Shown here one piece after another: positions 24,962 through 32,497 of a stretch of 64,000 bases of DNA (within the stretch, counting starts at the first letter, position 1; each line of letters opens with the position of its first letter). The notes under the pieces were generated by a model, which was not told where the DNA came from, searched no databases, and saw only the letters and a program-made list of their open reading frames with translations. The position numbers and the translations under genes are program-made. The stretch is from the NCBI RefSeq assembly GCF_004402375.1, contig NZ_SOGJ01000037.1, positions 1 through 64,000 on the forward strand, read 5' to 3'. Source of the stretch: Cryobacterium breve (lineage in GTDB: Bacteria; Actinomycetota; Actinomycetes; Actinomycetales; Microbacteriaceae).

Positions 24962-26659
24962 GTGACTGATGAAGGCCGTCTTCTCGCTGGCCGTTACCGT
25001 GTGGGGGCACACATCGGGCGCGGCGGGATGTCCGATGTGCACATCGGCACCGATTCCCGCCTCGGCCGCACGGTCGCGATCAAGTTGCTCAAGTCTTCGC
25101 TCGCCGCCGACCCGGCTTTTCGCACCCGCTTCCGTCAGGAGGCGCAGGCAGCCGCCCGCATGGCTCACCCCACCATCGTGCGGGTCTTCGACGCCGGCGA
25201 GGAGACCATCACCGAGGGCAGTGGCCACGAGTCGCAGATCCCGTTCATCGTGATGGAGTACGTCGACGGCCGCCTGCTCAAGGACATCATCCGCGAGGGT
25301 CCCGTGCAGGCCGACGAGGCCGTGCGCATAATCGACGGCGTCCTGACGGCTCTCGAGTACTCGCACCGCGCCGGCGTCGTGCACCGCGACATCAAGCCGG
25401 GCAACATCATGATCACCAAGACCGGCCAGGTCAAGGTCATGGACTTCGGTATCGCCCGGGCCATCTCCGACTCGTCGACGACCGTGGCGCAGACCACGGC
25501 CATCCTTGGCACGGCCTCCTATTTCTCTCCCGAGCAGGCCAAGGGCGAATCGGTGGATGCCCGCACCGACCTGTATTCCACCGGAGTCGTCCTGTTCGAA
25601 ATGCTCGCGGGACGAGCGCCGTTCCGCGGGGAGTCCCCCGTGGCCGTGGCTTACCAGCACGTGAGCGAGACTCCTGTCAAGCCCAGCTCGATCAACCCGA
25701 AGGTCTCCCCCGCCCTCGACGCCGTCGTGCTGCACGCGCTTGCGAAGGACCGCTTCGATCGCTACCAGAGCGCCGTCGATTTCCGCGCCGACGTCGATCT
25801 GGCCGCGGGCGGGCAGATCCCGGTCTTCCACAGCGCCGACGACACCGGTGGCGGCCTCTTCGCCGCTGCCCCACTGTCCGCCTCCGCCTCTGAACTCGCC
25901 CTCAAGCAACTCTCCGAGGACGAGTCCATGGTGCGCACCCAGCGCCGCCCGCCGGTGATCTGGATCTGGGCCGGCATCCTGAGCGTCGTCGTCATCGTGT
26001 TGTCCGTGATGATCTGGGCCTTCAGCCTCACCCCGAACAGTGACCTGCCCGACAACTCCCGCCGGGTGCCGTCACTCACCGGACTCAGCTACGACCAGGC
26101 GCAGACGTCCCTGCTGGACCAGGACCTCGCCGCCATCCGTGCCGAGGAGCCCAGCGCCACTGTCGCCAAGGACGAGGTCATCCGCACCGACCCTCCTGCC
26201 GGAACGATCGCCCAACCGACAGACCTGATCAGGGTGTACATCTCCACCGGGGCTCAGCCGGTCGACGTTCCCGATGTGACGAACCTGCCCCTCGCTGACG
26301 CCCAGACGGCGATCACAGACCTGGGTCTCACCCCCGGTTCGGTGACCCGGGAGAACTCTCCGAATGTCGCGGCCGGCCTGGTACTCCGCACCGACCCGGC
26401 TGCCGCGACGACGGAGAAGACCGGCGTCACGGTCAACTTCATCGTCTCGAGTGGACTCGTCGCCCTCCCCGACCTGGAGGGCCAGGCCCTGAGCGCTGCC
26501 ACCGATCTTCTCAACGGATCAGACCTGCAATTGATCAGCATCCCCACCCCCGACGACACGTGCCCGCTGGCGGCCGGCTCGCCCGTCACCCGGCAGTCTC
26601 TCGCCCCGGGCGATGTGCCTCAGAAGTCCGAGGTCACGCTGTTCTACTGCGCCGGCTGA
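24962..26659 (+). CDS. pknB: PknB-type Ser/Thr protein kinase with three PASTA domains
   Basis: 565 residues from GTG 24962, preceded by GGGAG. Kinase domain about 10-275 with GRGGMSDVHIG, VAIKLLK, HRDIKPGNIM, MDFGIARA and GTASYFSPEQAKG; one membrane segment about 333-353; then three PASTA repeats (about 360-427, 428-493, 494-565), the last with a Cys pair (DTCPLAAG, FYCAG). PASTA domains sense muropeptides or lipid II and control peptidoglycan synthesis and division. Mycobacterial PknB has four PASTA repeats. Last gene of the plus-strand operon; it converges with the amidotransferase gene, three bases away. Confidence 0.95.
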   Translation: MTDEGRLLAGRYRVGAHIGRGGMSDVHIGTDSRLGRTVAIKLLKSSLAADPAFRTRFRQEAQAAARMAHPTIVRVFDAGEETITEGSGHESQIPFIVMEYVDGRLLKDIIREGPVQADEAVRIIDGVLTALEYSHRAGVVHRDIKPGNIMITKTGQVKVMDFGIARAISDSSTTVAQTTAILGTASYFSPEQAKGESVDARTDLYSTGVVLFEMLAGRAPFRGESPVAVAYQHVSETPVKPSSINPKVSPALDAVVLHALAKDRFDRYQSAVDFRADVDLAAGGQIPVFHSADDTGGGLFAAAPLSASASELALKQLSEDESMVRTQRRPPVIWIWAGILSVVVIVLSVMIWAFSLTPNSDLPDNSRRVPSLTGLSYDQAQTSLLDQDLAAIRAEEPSATVAKDEVIRTDPPAGTIAQPTDLIRVYISTGAQPVDVPDVTNLPLADAQTAITDLGLTPGSVTRENSPNVAAGLVLRTDPAAATTEKTGVTVNFIVSSGLVALPDLEGQALSAATDLLNGSDLQLISIPTPDDTCPLAAGSPVTRQSLAPGDVPQKSEVTLFYCAG

Positions 26660-26662
26660 CGC

Positions 26663-27301
26663 TCAGTTCAGCTTCAGCAGGGGAGTGAGGGCCTTCGCCG
26701 TCTCCTGCGCCTCGGGTAGGCCGGCCAAGGCGAGCCAGTTGGCCACCATGCGGTAGCCGCCCTCGGTCAGAACCGACTCGGGGTGGAACTGCACTCCCAG
26801 GATCGGTGCGCTCACGTGCCGGAGGCCCATGATCACTCCTCCCTGGGTGCGGGAGGTCACGATCAGGTCGTTCGGCACCGTGCCGTCGACAACGGCAAGG
26901 GAGTGGTAGCGGGTGGCCGTGAAGGGCTGGGGCACACCGTCGTAGAAATCGCTGCCGTCGTGCGTGATCTGGCTGGTCTTGCCGTGCATGAGTTCGTCGG
27001 CGTTGGTGACCGTGGCACCGAAGGCCTCCGCGATCGCCTGGTGACCCAGGCAGACGCCGAACAGCGGCAGTCCTGACTCGAGGGCCGCCCTCACGATGGG
27101 GATGGAGACGCCGGCGTCAGACGGCTTGCCGGGCCCGGGCGAGATGAGAACGCCGTCGAACTCCGCAATCCGGGTCGCGGCATCCGCGGGCTCGAAGGCG
27201 TCGTTGCGCAACACGACAGTTTCGGCGCCGAGCTCCATCAGGTAGCCGTTGAGGGTGTAGACGAAGCTGTCGTAGTTATCGATGACGAGGATGCGGGTCA
27301 T
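26663..27301 (-). CDS. anthranilate/aminodeoxychorismate synthase glutamine amidotransferase subunit
   Basis: Class I glutamine amidotransferase of the TrpG/PabA group, which supplies ammonia to a chorismate-using synthase for tryptophan or folate. The 212-residue protein begins with RILVIDNYDSFVYTLNGYL, has the oxyanion segment ISPGPGKPSDAG, the nucleophile Cys in FGVCLGHQAI (near 82), and the His/Glu pair in VQFHPESVLTEGG. The start is set at ATG 27301, which overlaps the stop of the 53-residue membrane protein gene; the longer open frame upstream runs through that gene and the sortase gene out of family register. A PabA-like gene next to pknB is common in actinobacteria. No synthase large subunit is in the window. 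Confidence 0.9.
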   Translation of the reverse strand: MTRILVIDNYDSFVYTLNGYLMELGAETVVLRNDAFEPADAATRIAEFDGVLISPGPGKPSDAGVSIPIVRAALESGLPLFGVCLGHQAIAEAFGATVTNADELMHGKTSQITHDGSDFYDGVPQPFTATRYHSLAVVDGTVPNDLIVTSRTQGGVIMGLRHVSAPILGVQFHPESVLTEGGYRMVANWLALAGLPEAQETAKALTPLLKLN

Positions 27302-27459
27302 GGGCTTTCCACCGTGACTTCCTGGTTGTTGACAATGGAATCCACCCACGGGAAAACCCAGGTGGACAGGGCGAGCAGAACGAGGGCCAGGAGAACGAGC
27401 ACAAGCACGATCCGAAGCCAGAGCGGTCCGGGCAGAACCCGCCAGAGAGCAGCGTACAT
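27298..27459 (-). CDS. small single-pass membrane protein, 53 residues
   Basis: Too short for usual ORF thresholds but convincing. ATG 27459 is preceded by AGGAGG at good spacing, and its stop overlaps the amidotransferase start (ATGA). The protein starts MYAALWRVLPGPLWLR, then one hydrophobic segment of about 20 residues (Leu/Val rich), then a short FPWVDSIVNNQEVTVES tail. It lies nine bases after the class E sortase gene, between sortase and amidotransferase, and is probably co-transcribed with both. I do not recognise a named family; the operon place suggests a membrane partner of the sortase or of the division genes. Confidence 0.82.
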   Translation of the reverse strand: MYAALWRVLPGPLWLRIVLVLVLLALVLLALSTWVFPWVDSIVNNQEVTVESP

Positions 27460-27468
27460 AGAGGCCTC

Positions 27469-28278
27469 CTAGCCCTTGGCCTGGGCGTTGATGACGGTCG
27501 CAACCTCGGGCGGCGGGCCGGCGGATGTCGGTTGCCACGATTCGAGTACTCCGTAAGCGATGATGCGCTCGGCCGTGGACAGCAGGGGATTGCAGCTGGT
27601 CAGGGTGATGAAACGGTCCACTGGGGTGACATCCGCGTTGTGCGGCACCGGCGCGATGACATCCACGGTGGTCGGCGCCACGTACTCGAGGTCGCGGAAC
27701 CGATAGGTGTAGTAACCGTCGGCGGTCTGCACGTAGATCGCGTCGCCGAGCTGGAGTTCGTTGATCAGGTGCATGCCACCGCCATTGGCGCTGCGATGCG
27801 CTGCCACGGCGAAGTTGCCGACCTCGCCCGGCATCTGGGTGCCGGGGTAGTGCCCGATCCCCGACCGGGAACTGTTGAGCACGTCGTTGTTGATCCCCTC
27901 GGCAATGGACCGGTTGTATACCGCACCGAAACGCGGCACATAGAGCACGGCGAAAGTTTCGGACTCTGCGGGTGCCACACCGACGAGCGGCTCACCGAAA
28001 TCGACCACCGCTGCAGCGTCTTCGGGGGCCGTGTCTCGGCTGGAGAGGTCGTCTTCGATCCAGGTCTGACTGATCTCGGCCGCCGCATTCGACTGCTGCC
28101 CCGCCATGACCATGTCATTCCACCAGAGCTGCCAGCCCAGAAAGGCGAACACGAGCACCCCCGCAGTGAGGAGCAGCTCGCCGAACACCCCAATGACGCT
28201 GATCTGCGCCGGTCGACGCCTGTCGCGCAAGGTTCGGCGGGTCGGCGCTGCGGGAGGCAGATCTACTCGCTCGGACAT
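27469..28278 (-). CDS. class E sortase
   Basis: Membrane-anchored transpeptidase that attaches LPxTG/LAxTG-type surface proteins to peptidoglycan. The 269-residue protein has a basic N-terminal tail, one membrane segment (about 28-50), and the sortase fold with catalytic His161 in VAAHRSANG, Cys229 in FITLTSCNP and Arg238. TLTSC is the actinobacterial sortase signature, and the extra RDLEYVAPTTVDVIAPVP stretch fits class E. First gene of the minus-strand group with the 53-residue protein and the amidotransferase, divergent from crgA. No sorting-signal substrate was recognised in this window. Confidence 0.9.
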   Translation of the reverse strand: MSERVDLPPAAPTRRTLRDRRRPAQISVIGVFGELLLTAGVLVFAFLGWQLWWNDMVMAGQQSNAAAEISQTWIEDDLSSRDTAPEDAAAVVDFGEPLVGVAPAESETFAVLYVPRFGAVYNRSIAEGINNDVLNSSRSGIGHYPGTQMPGEVGNFAVAAHRSANGGGMHLINELQLGDAIYVQTADGYYTYRFRDLEYVAPTTVDVIAPVPHNADVTPVDRFITLTSCNPLLSTAERIIAYGVLESWQPTSAGPPPEVATVINAQAKG

Positions 28279-28359
28279 GTCTCGATTCTAATCGTGACGG
28301 TGCGTGTCGCCCGCAGGAAGCCTGCGTGGGATCCAGCCAAAGACGCTAGAATCGCAGTC

Positions 28360-28605
28360 ATGTCACGCTCGAATCCCCGCACGAAGCCCGCCCGCAACGA
28401 GGTCGTCCGCTCCGGCGAGGCCGGTCCGAACCCCGTGTGGTTCAAACCGGTGATGTTCGGTTTCATGCTCATCGGCCTGGCTTGGATCATCGTCTTCTAC
28501 GTGAGCCAGGGCACCCTGCCGGTGGCCAGTTTCGGATCGTGGAACATCATGGTCGGCTTCGGTATCGCCTTCGTGGGCTTCCTGATGACCACCCGCTGGC
28601 GCTAG
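28360..28605 (+). CDS. crgA: cell division protein CrgA
   Basis: 81-residue membrane protein with two membrane segments (about 28-50 and 60-78) after a basic cytoplasmic tail. The PVWFKPVMFGFMLIGLAWIIVFY segment and the C-terminal GFLMTTRWR are typical. CrgA helps assemble or regulate the divisome (FtsZ, FtsI, PbpA) in actinobacteria and usually sits close to pknB, as here. The start is ATG 28360; the longer open frame to 27532 is antisense to the sortase gene. Confidence 0.93.
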   Translation: MSRSNPRTKPARNEVVRSGEAGPNPVWFKPVMFGFMLIGLAWIIVFYVSQGTLPVASFGSWNIMVGFGIAFVGFLMTTRWR

Positions 28606-28663
28606 CTCTCCCCCTGGCCCACCCCCGCTCACATCCAGAATGACAACGGTGTAATTATCCCCA

Positions 28664-28683
28664 TGTGGATAACCTGTGGATAA
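28664..28683 (-). promoter_or_regulatory. pair of perfect DnaA boxes upstream of dps
   Basis: Two exact TGTGGATAA nonamers (28664-28672 and 28675-28683; TTATCCACA on the minus strand) separated by two bases, in the 217-bp gap between crgA and dps. A GCCCGGC/GCCGGGC hairpin (28702-28727) follows and may end crgA transcripts. DnaA might regulate dps or be titrated here. Confidence 0.7.
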
Positions 28684-28822
28684 CTCTCCGTTCACCTGAT
28701 TGCCCGGCGTGAACCCGATTGCCGGGCGCATCCGTGGCTAAGCTGCTCTGTAAACCAAACGGGGGGGCACCGACCGAAACGCGGTCGATTGTGTCTCCGT
28801 CGTGTGAGAGAGGCGCAACACA

Positions 28823-29317
28823 ATGAAAGCATCAGCACAACTGGGCTCCAACCTGCAGTCCGTCCTCGTCGACCTGATCGAATTGCACGTACAGGGCAAG
28901 CAGGCGCACTGGAGCGTCGTGGGCAAGAACTTCCGTGATCTGCACCTGCAGCTCGACGAAATCATCGACGACGCCCGCCTGTTCTCTGACCAGCTGGCCG
29001 AGCGGATGCGCGCACTCGATGCCCTGCCGGACGGCCGCAGTGAAACTGTCACCGCGACCACCCACCTGCCCAAGTTCCCGGCCGGAGAGGTGGACACCAC
29101 GGAGACCGTCGGCCTGGTCACCGACCGCCTCGACGCGACCGTTGACAACATCCGTGCCGTTCACGACGCCATCGACGAGGAAGACCCGACGAGCGCCGAC
29201 ATCCTGCACGCCTTCATCGAGAAGCTGGAGCAGTACTCCTGGATGGTCAGCGCCGAGAACCGTACTCCGCGAAAGCCCACGTCCAAGGCCTCGACCAAAC
29301 CGGCCGGCAAGGATTGA
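28823..29317 (+). CDS. dps: Dps-family ferritin-like DNA-protection protein
   Basis: 164 residues. The intersubunit ferroxidase ligands match the family in spacing: His29 and His41 (QAHWSVVGKNFRDLH), Asp56 and Glu60 (SDQLAE). Dps forms a 12-subunit shell that oxidises ferrous iron with peroxide and stores it. A Lys/Arg/Thr-rich C-terminal tail (TPRKPTSKASTKPAGKD) could bind DNA, as in mycobacterial Dps. Preceded by GAGAGG. Its stop overlaps the TTG start of the acyl-CoA dehydrogenase-like gene, so the following operon is coupled to dps. The pair of DnaA boxes lies about 140 bases upstream. Confidence 0.92.
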   Translation: MKASAQLGSNLQSVLVDLIELHVQGKQAHWSVVGKNFRDLHLQLDEIIDDARLFSDQLAERMRALDALPDGRSETVTATTHLPKFPAGEVDTTETVGLVTDRLDATVDNIRAVHDAIDEEDPTSADILHAFIEKLEQYSWMVSAENRTPRKPTSKASTKPAGKD

Positions 29318-30378
29318 GCCGGGAGCCGGTCTGGCTGACCGCGCCGGGGAAGCGACCGGCGGACTGCGGCCTGCAGGACACCGCGGCGGCGGCCTTCGCC
29401 GTGAACGGAGACGCCGGGCGAGCCCTGGACCTGTCCCGTTCCCTCGGTGGCTCCGTTCCCCGGCCGGGGAACGGACAGACCGTCCGGCTCTTTGAAACCC
29501 TGGCCACCCTGGCCGCCGTGGACCTCACAGCGGCCAGGGTGGCCGAGGCGCACCTGGATGCTCTCTCCATCCTCGACCAGGCCGACCTGGATCCGGCCGG
29601 GGTCGTCGTGGGCGGCAGCACGGAACCGACCTGGGGCGTCTTCGCCGCCGAAGGCGCGGGCGTCCGGCTCGACGCGCGGCAGACCGGTCACGAACGGTGG
29701 CACCTCGACGGCACGAAACCCTGGTGCTCGCTTGCCGGCTCTCTCAGCCACGCGCTGATCACCGCGCACACCTCGGCCACCACCCGGCGGCTGTTCATGG
29801 TCGCCCTGACCGACCCCGGGATCACCGTTCGCACGGACCTGTGGGTGAGCCGAGGCCTGCCGGACGTGCCGAGCGGACCGGTCGAGTTTCGAGACGTTTC
29901 GGCCCGTCCGGTCGGAAGCGACGGCTGGTACCTCCGCAGGCCAGGCTTCGCCTGGGGTGGAATCGGCGTCGCCGCCTGCTGGTGGGGTGGCGCCGTCGGC
30001 CTGGCCAGGCGCGTCTGGGAGTCCGTTCTCGAGCGGAAACCCGACCAGATCGCGCTTTCCCACCTGGGCGCCCTGGACGTCGCACTGACCGCGGCAGGGA
30101 CCTCCCTGGCTGCCGCCGCCACGGCTATCGACGCCGGTGACGCCGTCGGCGAGCAGGGCGCGCTGCTCGCAGCGCGAGTCCGAGGCCAGATTGCGCGAAC
30201 GGTCGAGGACGTGGTCGCCCGCACGGGCCATGCGCTCGGCCCGGCGCCGCTCGCTTTCGATCCACGGCACGCCGCGCGCGTGGCCGACCTACAACTCTAC
30301 GTTCGCCAGCACCACGCCGAACGGGATGATGTTGCCCTCGGCAGTCGTCTGCGCGAGTCCGGGGTGTCCCCGTGGTGA
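29314..30378 (+). CDS. acyl-CoA dehydrogenase-like protein
   Basis: 354 residues from a TTG that overlaps the dps stop by four bases. The middle has the acyl-CoA dehydrogenase beta-domain pattern (HLDGTKPWCSLAGSLSHALITA near 130-150), and the C-terminal part is a helical bundle (GVAACWWGGAVGLARRVWE and later). It is shorter than usual (about 380) and I cannot find a clear catalytic Glu or the R-x-Y-x-G ending, so a redox function on an acyl-CoA is uncertain. It precedes, with a short overlap, a PIG-L/methyltransferase fusion and a glycosyltransferase; a dehydrogenase of this kind may act on an acyl group of the same product. The gene is clearly coding by overlaps and codon use. Confidence 0.78.
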   Translation: MSREPVWLTAPGKRPADCGLQDTAAAAFAVNGDAGRALDLSRSLGGSVPRPGNGQTVRLFETLATLAAVDLTAARVAEAHLDALSILDQADLDPAGVVVGGSTEPTWGVFAAEGAGVRLDARQTGHERWHLDGTKPWCSLAGSLSHALITAHTSATTRRLFMVALTDPGITVRTDLWVSRGLPDVPSGPVEFRDVSARPVGSDGWYLRRPGFAWGGIGVAACWWGGAVGLARRVWESVLERKPDQIALSHLGALDVALTAAGTSLAAAATAIDAGDAVGEQGALLAARVRGQIARTVEDVVARTGHALGPAPLAFDPRHAARVADLQLYVRQHHAERDDVALGSRLRESGVSPW

Positions 30379-31772
30379 GTTTCCAGCACGGCGAGGCCGG
30401 CACACCCGAGACCGTGTGGGCGGCCGCGCATCGCTTGTCGCAACCGCCGACGGAGGCACTGCCCCTCGATGAACTACGCCAGCTCGTCGTGGTCGCAGCG
30501 CACCCCGACGATGAAACGCTCGGTGCCGGCGGACTGATCTCCCGAGCCGGACGGGCCGGCCTACCGGTGACGGTGGTGGTGCTCACCAACGGTGAGGCCT
30601 CCCATCCCGGGTCCAGCACGCACGATCCCGCGCGGCTCGCGGCGCTGCGCCGGCTCGAGGTGACGGATGCCGTCGCGGCCCTGGCACCCACAGCGCTGGT
30701 GCGACTGGCCGAGCTTCCCGACGGTTCCCTCACCGCGTGCCTGGAGGAGGCGTCACGTGCGATTTCCGCCGCTATCGGGGCGGACGGGCCGGGAACCTGG
30801 CTGATCACGCCCTGGAGCCTCGACGGACATCCGGACCATACGGCAGCAGCCGACGCAGCCCGCCACGTCGCCCGGGGTCGGAACGTCAGACACTTCGAGT
30901 ACCCGATCTGGGCCTGGCACTGGTCCACGCCGGACGACCCGGTCTGGTCGAACGTTTCGGTGCGGACCCTGCACCTCGCACCCGAAGACCGACGGCGCAA
31001 GTCCAGGGGCATGGCCCTGCATCGCAGCCAGGTGCAGCCACTCTCCGAGCTGCCCGGAGACGAACCGATCCTCCAGGCGGGCTTCAGTGCGCACTTCGAC
31101 CGCGGCTACGAGACCTTCCTTGAGAGCGAGGCCGCACCGGAAACCCCAGCCCAGACCGAGACGAAACCGAGTTTGACCGGTGCGTTCTTTGAGGATTTCT
31201 ACGCCGGCAGGCACGACCCGTGGGGTTTCGAGACCCGCTGGTACGAGGAACGCAAGCGATTCCTGACCCTGGCCGCACTGCCGCGCCGACGTTTTCGTGC
31301 GGCGCTGGAATTGGGCTGTTCGATCGGCGTGCTCACAGCCGGCCTGGCCGACAGGTGCGACAGCGTCCTCGCGGTCGACATCTCCGAGCAGCCGCTCCTG
31401 GTGGCCCGCGCCCGGCTGGCCGAACAACCCAGCGTCAGTTTCACGCGGCGCACGCTGCCGTCCGAATGGCCTGACGGCTCTTTCGACTTGATCGTGCTCT
31501 CCGAGGTCGGTTACTACTTCTCCGCGGCAGAACTGATCGGGGTGTTGGAACGGTGCCGCGACAGCCTCGCCGACGGCGGGGCGATCGTGGCCTGCCATTG
31601 GCGGCATCCGGTGCCGGAATATCCGTTGAGCGGCGACCAGGTGCACACAGAACTCGGCCGGCTGGCCGGGTTCGAGCGCACGGTCGAACATCGGGAGCGT
31701 GACTTCCTGCTCGAGGTGTTCGAACCCGCGCCGACTCGCTCTGTCGCGCAACGCGAGGGCCTGGTGCCGTGA
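30372..31772 (+). CDS. bifunctional PIG-L deacetylase / SAM-dependent methyltransferase (NodS-like)
   Basis: 466-residue two-domain protein. Residues about 30-250 form a PIG-L (LmbE) zinc deacetylase with the metal motif AAHPDDETLGAGG (near 42-54) and DGHPDH with the second metal ligand; such enzymes remove acetyl groups from N-acetylglucosamine conjugates. Residues about 268-466 are a class I methyltransferase with FFEDFYAGRHDPWGFETRWYE, the SAM-binding ALELGCSIGVLTAGLA and VDIS, closest in pattern to the NodS N-methyltransferase of rhizobial Nod factors. Deacetylation followed by N-methylation of the same amino sugar is a reasonable inference. Start GTG 30372 (or 30375) overlaps the preceding gene; the stop overlaps the glycosyltransferase start. 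Confidence 0.88.
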   Translation: MVSFQHGEAGTPETVWAAAHRLSQPPTEALPLDELRQLVVVAAHPDDETLGAGGLISRAGRAGLPVTVVVLTNGEASHPGSSTHDPARLAALRRLEVTDAVAALAPTALVRLAELPDGSLTACLEEASRAISAAIGADGPGTWLITPWSLDGHPDHTAAADAARHVARGRNVRHFEYPIWAWHWSTPDDPVWSNVSVRTLHLAPEDRRRKSRGMALHRSQVQPLSELPGDEPILQAGFSAHFDRGYETFLESEAAPETPAQTETKPSLTGAFFEDFYAGRHDPWGFETRWYEERKRFLTLAALPRRRFRAALELGCSIGVLTAGLADRCDSVLAVDISEQPLLVARARLAEQPSVSFTRRTLPSEWPDGSFDLIVLSEVGYYFSAAELIGVLERCRDSLADGGAIVACHWRHPVPEYPLSGDQVHTELGRLAGFERTVEHRERDFLLEVFEPAPTRSVAQREGLVP

Positions 31773-32488
31773 CCGGGCACGTTTCGATTGACAGGGTCGT
31801 CGTCGTGGTCCCGGCCCGTAACGAGGAGGAGCTCCTGCCGCGCTGCCTATCGGCGCTGGCCGTGGCCGTCGCGGATGTTGGCGGGGCGGCCGGCCAGAAG
31901 CAGCCCGTCGTCGATGTGGTGGTTGTGCTCGATCGGTGCACCGATGGCACGGCCGCTATCGCCGAAATCTGGCCTGGAATCGAGAGCATCAGCACGAACA
32001 GCGGAGCCGTCGGCGCCGCACGCCGCGCGGGTGTGCGACATCTGCTGCCGACATCTCACCTGTTCACGTCGGCGACCTGGATCGCCTCGACGGATGCCGA
32101 CTCCGCCGTGCCGCCCAACTGGTTGTCCGCGCAGCTCACATTCGCCCGCAACTCTGTTGATCTCGTGCTGGGAACAGTGGTCCCCGACGAGGGGCTGTCC
32201 GACGGCGTCCGGGAACGATGGGACGCCCAGCACCGGCTGGTCGAGGGACACACCCATGTTCACGGCGCGAATCTCGGCGTGCGCGCCGACCGGTACCTTC
32301 AGGCCGGGGAATTCGCCCGCGTCGACAGACACGAGGACGTGCGGCTGGTCTCCGACCTGCGTAGTCTCCGGGTGAGCGAGATCCGCACCGAGCTGATCCC
32401 GGTGCTCACCTCCGGCCGGCTCACCGGTCGCGCCCCGGCCGGCTTCGCCGGCTATCTGCGCGACCAGGCGGCCGAGGCCCTCTCCTGA
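31769..32488 (+). CDS. family 2-type glycosyltransferase
   Basis: 239 residues from GTG 31769, overlapping the previous stop (GTGA). Nucleotide-sugar-binding VVVVVPARNEEELLPRCL at the N-terminus, STDADSAVPPNWL with the DxD metal motif (near 108), and a later RHEDVRL segment with the probable catalytic acidic residue. No membrane segment, so likely cytoplasmic or peripheral. Last gene of the dps / dehydrogenase / deacetylase-methyltransferase operon; it could attach the sugar that the fusion protein modifies. It converges with the rhomboid gene, nine bases away. Confidence 0.88.
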   Translation: MTGHVSIDRVVVVVPARNEEELLPRCLSALAVAVADVGGAAGQKQPVVDVVVVLDRCTDGTAAIAEIWPGIESISTNSGAVGAARRAGVRHLLPTSHLFTSATWIASTDADSAVPPNWLSAQLTFARNSVDLVLGTVVPDEGLSDGVRERWDAQHRLVEGHTHVHGANLGVRADRYLQAGEFARVDRHEDVRLVSDLRSLRVSEIRTELIPVLTSGRLTGRAPAGFAGYLRDQAAEALS

Positions 32489-32497
32489 ACCGAATAG

